Below, one piece after another: positions 46,811 through 57,452 of a stretch of DNA of 64,000 nucleotides. The number at the start of each line of letters is the position of its first letter. Positions within the stretch are counted from its first letter, which is position 1. The position numbers and the translations under genes were made by a program. The notes under the pieces were generated by a model. That model ran no database searches and was not told the DNA's origin. It was given only the letters and a program-made list of their open reading frames with translations. The stretch comes from Chloromonas sp. AAM2 (lineage: Eukaryota > Chlorophyta > Chlorophyceae > Chlamydomonadales > Chlamydomonadaceae), in contig QAXH01004822.1 of the NCBI GenBank assembly GCA_004335635.1, forward strand, positions 353 to 64,352, in the 5' to 3' direction.

Positions 46811-49279
46811 CTATTGGTACAACGTACTGAAGTCGATCTGCCCAGGGCCTGCAGGTTGCAGCGGCACTGTGGGCCTGAAGTCAAAGGGCGCTGAGTCAAC
46901 GGGGTGCGTCACAAAGAAGCTGAACAGGGGGTTGTCCGGGTGGCAGTCCTGCAGCTGAAGGGTCTCGTAGCTCTGGTGTCCTTTGGGCTGCAGCGGAGTG
47001 GCATGTCGCCACATGATGCTGGCGGCTGCAACACAACATGCACAGCAGAACCCTGTCTTTGTCCAGCTCTTACTCCACATGCAATCTCTGGACAGGCAGG
47101 AACAGCTGGAGCAGAGGACTGGGAACGCCCAGAGTACCATAGCGTGACCATCAGAACATGGCAACGCTCCATGCTGCACTGCCTGCAGTCCTGCCACCAT
47201 CCCAGCGCCAATTGCTGAATCAAGCTCTGCTTTGGCTTGACTGAGCAGTACCGATTCCGCGCTGTGTGTTTTTATTCGAGTCCAAACGTTTTCACCCGCC
47301 CCTGCAGCTTTCACCCTGCCTTGCCATGGCCTGCCTTGGCTTGTCCCAATCAGGCTTTTCAATCTGCCATGGTTTTCTGCATGTTACTCAACCCCTCGCC
47401 GGCCCCACCACCTGCCCCATGACAGGCCCCTGCCCCTCGGTCTCACCTCTCAGTTCAGACTCGCCGTCCTCCCTGCTGCACCGCGCGAGAAACTCGACAA
47501 AGCGCATACGCACATGCGCCCCGCTAGGCTGCAGCACCAGCGCCTCCATGCACCCGTACGCCTCGCCCGCAACGTATAAGTTCACATACGCCTGAGAGCA
47601 GCACAACACAAGGTCTTTGGTTGAGGCAGCCCATACAAGCTGAGTGTTGTACACCATGAAGTCGTGGCCCTGCCTAGACCAGCATGTGTGCACAGAGGCA
47701 GCATGTGATGACCCAGCAGGGCGGTGAATAGTTGACTGCAATGCGTTTATGGCCACAGCGTGAAACCTTGCTCATTGCCAAGTGAAGTGTCTGCAGATGC
47801 TCAGCTTTCCGACCTTCCTGTACAACAGGGCTTGTCCCGACCTTCCTGTACAACAGGGTTTGTCCCGCACGCACCCAGGGCACCGCATCAGCGTCGTCGT
47901 TGTCTCCGTCCCTGAACAGTCCGAACCACTTGTATCTGTGTGGCACCACTGTCAGCGACCCGTGAGTGAGGGGCTCGGTCCAGGTGTGGTGCAGACCCAG
48001 CCCACGCTCCTCGGGAAGCTGACGGCCTCTGGCAACCACAACGTACACACCATACACCTGCACAAAGCACAATTGAAACACACTTGTGACTCAGGCTGTG
48101 AATGCAGGGCATGCTCTCTGCTGCTCACCCACTGAAAACTCGCTTGACTAGCACCGGCGTGCTGCAACATTGGCGCATGGCATCGCAGGGGCCGCAGAGA
48201 CCGCCTTGCAAAGGGATGGCGCAGGCAAGAGAGAGCAGCTGCACCTGGCATAGGATCCCCGCACTGGTTCCAGTGCTGTTCCTGGAAACTGTCCCAGAAC
48301 TGGCAAACATCTTTTTTTTTTGTGGACAAAGAAATGGGGCTGGTATTCACCACCCTACAAATGTTATCAGGCAAAACATTCGCCTGGCTCTGGTTTCATT
48401 ACTTGGCTTGCACTCCAATATACTGCACTCATCGCTGCTCAGGCTGCCTAGACAGAGACCTCATAAACACCTACCCTGTGACAGGGATCTCTTCTCATCC
48501 TGTCTGTATACATGGGCCAGCCCAATAGCCCACCTCGTAGCGCGGGTTGGGCTTGTGCATGTCATCAAACAGGAGCACGTCGCTCCACTCCCTGGTCCCA
48601 GGGTCCTGCATGTTGAAGGCCACCAGCATGGTAGTCACCCCCGGCTGTGACGGGCCGGCACCCCCTGTGCCATTGGCAGGCGACAGGGGGCCGGGCTGGG
48701 CGGGCTCGGGCCGGACAAAGAACTTTTGTGCTGCCTGTTGTTGGCCATGATGCCTGCTGACATGTAGAACTGACTCTGCTGCTGCTCCTGCACTTTGTGC
48801 ACCGCCGCAGTCACGGCTTGCCGCATCCAGATAGGAAACTGGTGCTCGAACTCTGCCATCTCTATCTCCTCCTCTGTGCTGTCTTCAAGAAGCTCTATTT
48901 CTTCCTGACTTTTCACCGCTGCGTGGCTGCATGTGGCAGCTAGCCTGGCGTGCTGGGCTGTGCTTTTGCCACATGGCGTAGTCATGTCTACTTGCTTGTC
49001 CAAGGATTCCACAGGTGCACTGGTGCGTCGTGCACGCTTGCTGCCATGAGGTCCGGCTCTTGGCATGATATGCTGTGGCTCACATGGCTCCTCTGGCGCA
49101 TGGAGTTCCTGTACCTCCTCTACCTCTGGCTTGATATCTGGCTGCTTGCGGGATCGCTTGCGTGTGGATGGTTGCTGCTTGTCAGTGCCGGTCTGCCGAA
49201 TGCCCTGCTGTCCCTGTTCTTCCACTGCATCTGCGGAGCTGGGATTGGGTGTACCTAGCTTGCTAGGTGTTAGGCCCAT
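46811..49279 (-). CDS. Tandem paralogue A, unrecognised family, with apparent frame break
   Basis: Exons in transcript order are 49279-48534, 48057-47875, 47591-47447 and 47025-46811. The last three are in phase and match paralogue B block for block: VYGVYVVV...WTEPLTHGSLTVVPHRYK, then AYVNLY...MEALV, then WRH..PL....QSY.TLQLQDCHPD, ending STLYQ. The first exon encodes a Lys/Arg-rich, acidic N-terminus with a possible sumoylation word (IKPE), then FPIWMRQAVTAAV. Near 48730 the frame needed for FFVRPEPAQPGPL is shifted relative to the upstream frame (MANNRQHK): two bases too many or one too few. Either the gene is damaged, or a short intron of about 70 bases (AAA|GTGCAG ... AAAAG|TTC) removes the shift. 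The function is unknown. The intron 48058-48533 carries motif copy 5. Confidence 0.6.
48289..48322 (-). repeat. Dispersed terminus motif, copy 5 (intronic)
   Basis: On the minus strand an A run is followed by GTTTGCCAGTTCTGGGACAG. It lies in the intron 48058-48533 of paralogue A. The homologous intron of paralogue B (51936-52124) does not contain it. Confidence 0.85.
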
Positions 49280-50663
49280 TGCGCTGGTTGTAAGAGTGGT
49301 GGTCGTAGCAGCAACAGACCCTTTCTATACCTGTGAGGCAGAACAAATGAGGCACATGCAATGGCCACAGATGAATACATGCTGCCTTTGGGTGCATCAG
49401 CCTTGGCCACAACTAGTCAGGCTAGTGGTGGCTACTGTACGTGTGGAGAAAGCTAAGGCAAGGCGGACAATGCTTCAAGCATAACCATGGCCCTGGCATC
49501 AAGTGGGGGGCCCCGAGACTTGACAGATGCATCACATTAGCAGGCCAGCATCTACAGTCTGGCAGCCAGCGGTGGCACAAATCAATTGCAGCAGTCAGCA
49601 TTGCTGGCAGAGCCGTGGGCAATGGCTGAAACATGAGCAAGAGACAGGTGGTCACGTACAGTTCTGTTTGCTGTTGGTACGAGGCACAGCAGCCATTACC
49701 TGCACGTCAGGCCAATGCTGCAAGTCCTTTCAACATAGAGTGCTGTCGCAAGCCGGTGCTGCACCGGGGTTGTGAACAATCCGAGCCAATGCGCGTCCAA
49801 TGGTGGATACAATTTGAATTTCTGTTGATGTTGCGGCCGCGGTTGGCTGGTCCAAAATATCCTTGCAAGCCGAGCGTGCGAGCCGCGTACGTGCAAGCGG
49901 GGAATTTCAGAAAAGCCTAAGCAACAGAAACCGCTTGAAGTCAATTGTCCAGCTAAGGCAGCTAAGGCTACGATGCTGATGAATAGGGCAAGCAACAAAG
50001 CGTCGTTCTTGTATGTAGCTCAGCATTGCACGAATGCGCAGGAACTGCAGACAAGGTGGAGTCAGATCAGCGCTCAGTAACACACCAGGGAGCAGTCGTG
50101 TCAGCTGTAACCGGGAAGACGTCAGAGAAGTGGTGACTGTGACGTCAGAGTGAGACTCTGTGACCTGCCAACCCTGTGGCAGTCCGCTACCTGACACCAG
50201 CGCCCTCTTTTCAACCTCTTCGCGTCGAGTCAGCCCTGAGTCAGAAAAGCATTACGAAGAACACATGGTCAAGACAGCACTGATATGTTGAGACGTGACA
50301 CTTGAGAGACAACGAACATTGAGCCATGCAATTTTTCAAGCCCTTGTGGTTTGCGGACAGGATAGCACCTCCAGGGGTGGCCACCACCATTACCATCGCG
50401 GTGTGTCATAATCCTCTTCACTTGTAGGTTGGACGGGCCTCCCCTCATGTGAAATCATCAGTGGATCTCTTCGTAACCAGTTGCAACCACCTAGCCTAAC
50501 CGCGTGGATGCCCTCCTGGCCTAGCTACGACTACCTGTTCATAACTCGACCCATCTGACAGGCAGCAGTAACAGTCAATAGCCATAACATGGCTGTCGAT
50601 GCCAGGTGCCTCCCTTTGGTAGCTGGTTGCTGACTGTCTGATTCAGGCGTTTGTTGTTCTCCT
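49280..50663. other. Spacer between tandem paralogues, with repeats R3 and R5
   Basis: Spacer of about 1.4 kb with no supported gene. It holds repeat R5 copy 2 (50233-50270) and repeat R3 copy 2 (50332-50455) next to each other. Confidence 0.5.
50332..50455 (+). repeat. Dispersed repeat R3, copy 2
   Basis: Second copy of the element at 35668-35795. It lacks a few bases between CCCTTGTG and TTGCGGACAGG that are present in copy 1. Confidence 0.87.
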
Positions 50664-53600
50664 CTACTGGTACATTGTGGTGTAGTCTATGGGCCCAGGT
50701 GCCTGGGGGTGCAGGGGCAGAGTGGGCTGGAAGCCAAACGGCGCCGAGTCAATGGGGAAGGCGACGAAGAACCTGAACAATGGGTTGTCAGGATGACAGT
50801 CCTGCAACTGCAGGGTCAAGTAGCTCTGGCGCGTGCCGGGCTCAAGAGGCTCCTTGTGACGCCACAGGATGTTGGCGGCTGCACAGTGCACGAACAGGGC
50901 GCTAGTGAGGATACCGCAGGTTGCATGGCTGACCACTGGCATAGCGTTGCACGAAGGGCAGACGGGTGTTTTCGGGGAACTTGGGGTGTAATCCAATACC
51001 TCGATCGATACCTGCTTCATGAGGTGCCACTTGCCCGGGCAGGACGCTGTACCAGTCTTAGCACCCGCTGCTCCTGCCTGTTCGTGTTGTCGTGTTGTCG
51101 TCCGTCAGCATCAGCACTTGACACTGTGCCTCCTCTTGCCCTCACCACATGTCAGCTCCTGTCACATGCCTGCATACGTGACCGCGGCAACAATCCCCGC
51201 CGCAGCATTCCGGTCCCGCCTGTCCGTATGCCATGCCCCTCACCCTTGACTTCTGACTGCAACTCCTCGTCATTGCACTGGACAATGAATTCACTGAAGG
51301 GGAGGCGCTGGGGCAATTCACTGCCGTTGTCAAGCCACACGAGCGCCTCCAGCCTCCGATAGTCCTCAGCCGCCTCGTAGAGGTTCACATACGCCTGTAC
51401 ACCAGGGATCAGGATGCAACACATCAAGAGAGAAGCCTTGAAACCTCTTGATGGCACGACACGAGTATTACAGATAATCGTCGGTAGTGAACACAATTTG
51501 CAGTCAAGACATGTCGCAGAGTGAGGCAAACTGTAAGGCCAGGCGGACTGCAAATGCAATGTGCAGCAATGATGCCATCCCCGTTGCAGAACAGATTTCA
51601 GCCCGCCAACCGATCAGCGGCCGCTCATCAATGTGCGACATTGACTGCTTACCTCTGCATGCCAATGACACGCTTACAGCCACCCTATTCAACTGTCGTG
51701 CTGCGGAACTCTTGTACAGCCACGGCAAACATGCATTAACCATCTCGGCACCAAATCCGGAACTCACCCACGGCTCGTCGTCCCCATCCCTGAACAGTCC
51801 GAACCACTTGTATCTGTGTGGCACCACTGTCAGCGACCCGTGGGTGAGGGGCTCGGTCCAGCGCATGTGTCTGCTCCTGCCAGGGCCCTTGGGCGGCTGC
51901 CGGCCACCGACAACCACAACATACACACCATACACCTGCACAAAGCACAAAGAACACACAGCTGTGACTCAGGCTCGCATTCCCTCACATTTCTCTCTTC
52001 TCCTGCAACAGCCTCTGCCTCTCATAAGACTCAATCCACCCGCCTTTCCCAGTGGTGTTCTGGCCGCCAGGCTATTCCAGCAGGACCTGGCCCCCTGCCC
52101 CTCACAGGCCCAATCCTGCATCACCTCGTATCTTGGGTTGGTCTTGTGCATGTCGTCAAACAGCATGGTGTCCGTACACTGCCGGGTGATGATGTCCTTT
52201 GTGTTGTATGCCACCAGCATGGTGGTGTCGGCTGCGTGGCAATGGGGGCAGGCCAGGGGGCCGGGCTGGGGCGGCTCGCGCTGCACAAAGAACATGTTCT
52301 GTCTGCAGAGGGCAGGGCACGGAAGGGTGCACGTCATGTGGCTCACTTGGCCAAGTTTCAAGCCTGAAGGTGGAATGACTCATGGGCGCATGGTGACATG
52401 TTGCAAGGTTTGACATGACAAGGTCTAACTAACATCACGAGGTATCGCAAACACGTATTTGATTAAGAAGTGGTCGATGTGAGATGGCGTACGAGCCCAA
52501 AAAGTGAAGGCGGACAGGAGCACTGCGCTCTCGGCATGCGTTTGCCCTTGCCACACAGCATGCTGAGCAACCGGCTCCCACCAGCTGAACATGAGTGCCC
52601 AGACCATGGCAGTCCTGGGGCACTCAGGATTGAGTCACAAGCAGTCCAGGTGTGCACGAACTCAAGTGTCGACTTTAGCCAGCTCCTCCCATCATCCCCT
52701 GGCTCCACTGCCCCTGATGGACTGGTACACTGCCCCATCACCACACACTCGAAATGATGGAATCGTCCTCGGCTTCACGCCCAACGAGGCGGCAAGTGGG
52801 CGGGAAGTCTGATGTTTTTGCGCGTCGTGAGCTTCATAATGTGTTTCGTCAGCATTGCAAACGTTTTTCGTCAGCATTGAATCACCTTCACCAATACGAC
52901 CATGCTCAAGAGAGTCCAGCAGCTGGAACACCTGGTGGCCACTTATATCACCGACTCCTGATGAAATAATGGCGTTTACTCGGCTCATTTCATTTCATTG
53001 TACCTGACAATTAAGCAGAACCTTGCATTGATTGCGTTGACAACGACAAAAAACACAGGAAATCGTCTCAAATTCCAAGTGATTATCCACAAGTGGCCCC
53101 AATTTCCAGGTACACTGCAAATCCCCAGGATTGTCCCAGAACTGGCAAACATTGTTTTTTAAAGGGCATGTCGTGGCGGTCACTCCACGGCAGACTCCAA
53201 AGCCAGCAGTCAATGGTTGAAACTGCTGACTCAATTCCCACTAATGGGTTCGAGTAGCTCTGATACGGAAGGGACGGATGCATTTACATGGTGGTTGGGC
53301 ACATGTTGCTCAGCAGCCTTTATGCTATTTTACCCTCATCACCCTCGCCCGCCCACTCACCGGTTGTCTGCCAGCACTGCTGCCGTCATCACATAGCCCG
53401 CCTGTCTCTTGCTCGCCACGTCCCGCTTGGCCTCAGCAACGGCTATCAGCACAGCGTCTGGGAACTGGCTGCCGTGTTGCCGCTGTGCCACCTTGCGCTT
53501 CCTACACCGCGTTGCACCCGCAGCGCTCACACCACCACAGCCGGCTTGTGCACCATTATCACCGCCTGCATGTGCCGCCTGATGTGCTGCTATCAGTGGC

Positions 53601-55243
53601 CTGCTACCTTGCCCGCCCCGCCTTGTACCAGGCCCACGCTTGCCGTGCCCCTGTTGCTGCTCTGGCTCAACTTCATACATTTCCACCTCATCATCGGACT
53701 CCTGCTGTTCCGGCTCTGACTGCACGGCGTACCCTGCCTCCACACCAAAACCAACCCGGGCATCTTCAAGGGCTGCCGGAACAGGCTGATGCGGCGAATG
53801 GACCTCAATGACCTCCATATCTGACCCCTTGACAGAGCCTGGGGCGTGTCTGGTGGAGCGCTTCTGACTCGCGACCGCCGTCCCATCGACCCGCACATTC
53901 CCGTTCGCAGCCGCCACCCGATTCGGCTGCTGCTCCTGCTGCCCAGTGGTGATCTTCCTGCTCCTCAGCTGGCGACTGTCCATGGCTTGCCTTTTAACAG
54001 CCTGAACTGTGTGGGCCTGTTCATCGTCCTCTTGGCCGTGCACCGGGTCCTGCAGATCGTCCCCACTTTCTCTACCCGACCACCGGAAATGGTCACCAAA
54101 CACCTGTCCGTTTGATTGGATGCTTGGTGCACGCAGGTTGAAGAGACCGGAATCACTCGAACCCTGTCCGTTTGCAGCCTTGCTTGCTGCAGCCATGCGC
54201 CGTGTGACAGCATTTTGGCTGGCGATTCCGGATGGCATGCAACCCTGCTGCTGCTGCTGCTGCTGCTGCTGCAAGGGCCCTGCCACCAGCAACCCCGACC
54301 TGTGCTTGCTTGCGCTCCTATCGCCACGACCACCTTCCTCAACATAATCCGTCGGCTCCGCAACTGTATTGCAGACTTGATCACCCTGTCGTGCGGGTTC
54401 TACGGCACAATCAGGAGTAGCGTTGTGTCGAATGATGGCTGCTCGCAGCAAGTTGACACTGTCAACGGCAGCGGGTGCTGCAGCAGGGTCTGGGTCGCCA
54501 GCAGCAGCCCCAGCACCGGCTCGCGAACGTGTGACATAGCCAGGCGGCTTGGCTCTCAAAGACGGGGAACATGGTATGGTACCGCTCAGGGCCACCCGAC
54601 GCATGGCTTTGCTCAGCTCATTGCGCACAAGCGCAGCGCGATCCGCACAGGTTGGTGAGGCAATGCGTGTGGTGCGTGTGCTGCGGCCTGGCTGAGGATC
54701 ATGCGGCAGCGGGAAAGAACGTCCAGGGGTTGAAGCAAAGGAGGTAACTCCTTGTGGCTGGGGTGGCGTCATGACATTGTGCAGGTCTTGCTGAGCGTGC
54801 TCAGACTCTTGTGAGGAGCCCCTTGTGGCCTGCTGCCCTTGCCCCTCCATGTTGTTTGCCACCTGCCCTCGGGCATAAGTGTACTCAGGCTGACCTTTGC
54901 CTGATGGCTGCTGCTGCTCCTGCTGCTCTGGCTGCTCCACCCACTGATCCTGTTCCTGCGCCTGCTCCTGCTGCTTGTTTTGTTGCTGCTGTTTCTCCTG
55001 CCCGTGCTGCTCCTGCTGCGGCAGCTGCTCCTGTTGCTGCTCTGGCTGCTGTTCCTGTGGCTGCTCCTGTACCTGGTCTTCCATCCCCCAGCCCCGCTCC
55101 AGTCCCCCAACCCAAAGCTGCTGACCACCGGCCAGTTGCTCCTCAAGAAGCGGCTGGTCCAGGGCAGGGCCCAGCGGCTGCAGGCTGTTCGTGGAGCCAG
55201 CAGGGGTGGAGCCAGGAGGGGCCAAGGGGCTGCCACAGGGCAT
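50664..55243 (-). CDS. Tandem paralogue B, long Gln-rich N-terminus, 5 exons
   Basis: Exons in transcript order are 55243-53361, 52302-52125, 51935-51768, 51394-51244 and 50878-50664, all in phase (864 residues). The last exon has exactly the length of its counterpart in paralogue A (215 bases), and the intron positions agree. The first 627 residues are low complexity: a very Gln/Glu-rich block (about residues 60-130), a basic region, a poly-Gln run encoded by CAG units (about 54246-54275), acidic patches and a short conserved end (QFPDAVLIAVAEAKRDV...VLADNR) that aligns with paralogue A. The conserved C-terminal half has FFVQREPPQPGPL, TMLFDDMHKTNPRYE, WTEPLTHGSLTVVPHRYK and LQLQDCHPDNPLFRFF. 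The composition suggests a nuclear protein; I do not recognise the domain. The start may lie further upstream, since the frame stays open. Confidence 0.68.
53131..53160 (-). repeat. Dispersed terminus motif, copy 6 (intronic)
   Basis: On the minus strand an A run is followed by CAATGTTTGCCAGTTCTGGG and then ACAATCCTG. It shares a 29-base stretch with copy 3 (19727 onward). It lies in intron 1 of paralogue B, an intron that paralogue A seems to lack. Confidence 0.85.
54246..54275 (-). repeat. CAG trinucleotide repeat encoding poly-Gln
   Basis: About nine to ten CAG codons in frame in exon 1 of paralogue B. Confidence 0.95.
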
Positions 55244-55696
55244 GTGCGCTGCCAGCTGAGCGTTGCGTGGAGTGGCGAGCCCAGCGCCTGCAAGGCACCA
55301 GCCACTGACTCAACAAAGAAGGACAAACAGTAGAAAGTGGACGCTGCTCAGCGTGTTCAAGGAAGGCCGGGCAACTTGCACAACCACCATCAGGGACTGC
55401 CTCATTGTTGGTGTTGCACTGGTGCAAATGCATGCCCGCTGCCACCAGCAGGGCGCGGGCCGCTGCAGGGCACGTGACACGGGACGCAGGACGGATGGGC
55501 ACAGGCAGGCCAGCAAGACCAAGATCCTGGGCCATCGCCCGTGAGCCTTTTGCCTTTGAGGATTGCCAGCAATTGTTGCGGCGACAGTTTGCCATGCACT
55601 GAACGCCTTCACACGACCAACTATTGCGCACTAGTCTATACTCATGCTAACCTATTAGCGCCACTCCTCCCTGGACTGACTGCTGCACAAGTGAGG
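55244..55696. other. Spacer between paralogue B and the coiled-coil gene
   Basis: No separate gene is supported. The minus-strand frame upstream of 55243 stays open for a short distance, so a 5' exon of paralogue B may be here; an acceptor-like GCCTTGCAG lies at about 55288. Confidence 0.4.
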
Positions 55697-57143
55697 TCAT
55701 ATGTTACTCCTGCATGTCTCACTCTGTTTCTTCTTGTGTGAGTGTATGGCGGCCTTAACCTTCTCAGACAGCACCTCCACTTTGAGCTTGTACAGGGAGA
55801 CAAGGTCCGGATCCCGGGGCACGGCGGTTAGGTGACGCTCCAGCGTGGCAATGGCCTGGAGAGCATGCAAAACATGGACAAACGAACAAGTAAGGAGAGC
55901 ATGCCACTTCAGCAGCAGTTATGGCGGCCTTGTAGAACAGTGTGACCTGGATGAGACACATCAACACAGAGCATGAAACTGCGTGCAATGGTCCGGGGCA
56001 ATGGTCCGGGGTTTGATAGCCATTTCATAGTGTCGTTGCGGGTAGCTGCATTCGACTGTCAAACCCCTGGCATCAGTGCTACAAGCCCAAGTGTTGCTAA
56101 CATATTGCAATGGTGGGATGCATGTCTTCTGAAACAAGTGGTAGTCTTTCCAAGAAGCAAGGGTCAGCTGGCAGGTAGCTGCTGTGCCAAAACAATGTTT
56201 TTGCACTTGATCTGAAAATGCTTTGATAAGCACTCACCACATCGAGATCCCTGTGTGCCAGCTCCTCCTTTGCCGCCAGTAGGGCGCCTTCACCCGCCCC
56301 GCGCGCCTCCTCAGCCAGCAGCCGCAGCTCGGCAGCCTGTTGACGTGCCTCCGCCTTTTCAAGCTGCAAGGCCAAGGCACAGGCGTGACAGGCAACTGCA
56401 CGTTGTCAAGCTCCATGTGCCGGTTCAGAATCACTGGCACTGTCAGAGGCATACTTAGGCTGCGGCAAGTAAACAGCGCGCAACAGGGCCAGTGTACTGG
56501 ACTGACCTGTGTGGCATTGGCAGAGGCTGAGACCCATGCACGGTGGTGCTGTGCTGCCTGCTCCGCCTCGGTCAAGTGTTGCAGGCGATCGATTGATGGG
56601 ATGATAGCCTGCACGTGCGAGCATGTACGTTGCACGCTATGGCATGGATCATGCGACTTGCATGCATGGCCACAATTGTGTACTGGAAAGTGGGCTACAG
56701 GATCTGCTTTGCTATATCATGTGCACATGTTGTGTGAATTACCAGACACTGGCATCGTCATGCCACTTTTGGGTCACTGAAAAAACGAAGCAGTTGTCAA
56801 AGGCTGGTCAGGCTGCCCGCAACCGTCTTTCTTCCCTCGCCCCTGCCTTGCACAATCATGCTGCTTTGGGCTGTTGTTTAATGTGTGGAATGTGTAATGC
56901 ATGGTGTAGTTCATCTCTGATGACCTGGAGAGTACGGCATGGAGACTTTGGCTGCTGTGCGCGCTGCGGGGGGGATTTGCTACCATTGCCTGATTACAAC
57001 GACCTGAGGACTTGCGAAGTTCAACAATCTATGTGATCTGTAATGATCGTGCCACTCACCAACATATTGTCAGCAAATGGAGTCAGGGTTTCTGAAAGCA
57101 AGCCGAGACCCTCAACTCCGGACGGGCCTGGCTCGACATCCAT
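55697..57143 (-). CDS. Small coiled-coil protein, 4 exons
   Basis: Exons in transcript order are 57143-57060, 56608-56507, 56363-56238 and 55855-55697. All are in phase 0 (156 residues). The product starts MDVEPGPSGVEGLGLLSETL, then has long helices with heptad character (RLQHLTEAEQAAQHHRAW; LEKAEARQQAAELRLLAEEA; LVSLYKLKVEVLSEKVKAAI) and a basic tail (HSHKKKQSETCRSNI). The size and all-helical make-up resemble small subunits of tethering or intraflagellar complexes, but no specific family is recognised. It is divergent from the OXA2-TPR gene, with 309 bases between the proposed starts. Confidence 0.65.
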
Positions 57144-57452
57144 GACGGCGACAAATGCAAACAATCGTGTCTGCCAGCGTTGCGTGAATGCGTCTGATTG
57201 ATCGACAAATGTACGTCCGGTGATCCCGGATTGGAAAAAAAAACCGCCTGATGTGTAACTTCGGGGGCATCAACTCCATGCGCTTGGAGATAAGCGAGCC
57301 AAACAGGCTGAGTACAACCTCACAGTGTGCATCATCTTGCACAGGAACGGCACAACCGCAGCATGGCCATGTAGCGATATCCCAGAAGCGGCGTTACGTT
57401 CGCCATGGGCAGTCGCACCAGCGTACTCATGCTACGATGCGCAGGGTGAGGC
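57144..57452. promoter_or_regulatory. Divergent intergenic region, coiled-coil gene / OXA2-TPR
   Basis: Upstream sequence shared by two divergently oriented genes. An A run at 57235-57243 is the only conspicuous feature. The real start of the plus-strand gene could lie further downstream. Confidence 0.35.

Noticed and set aside
53278..53811. Long plus-strand open frame opposite paralogue B
   Set aside because: It is the antisense shadow of the Gln/Ala-rich exon 1 of paralogue B. GC-rich codons there leave other frames open, and there are no splice or family signals.
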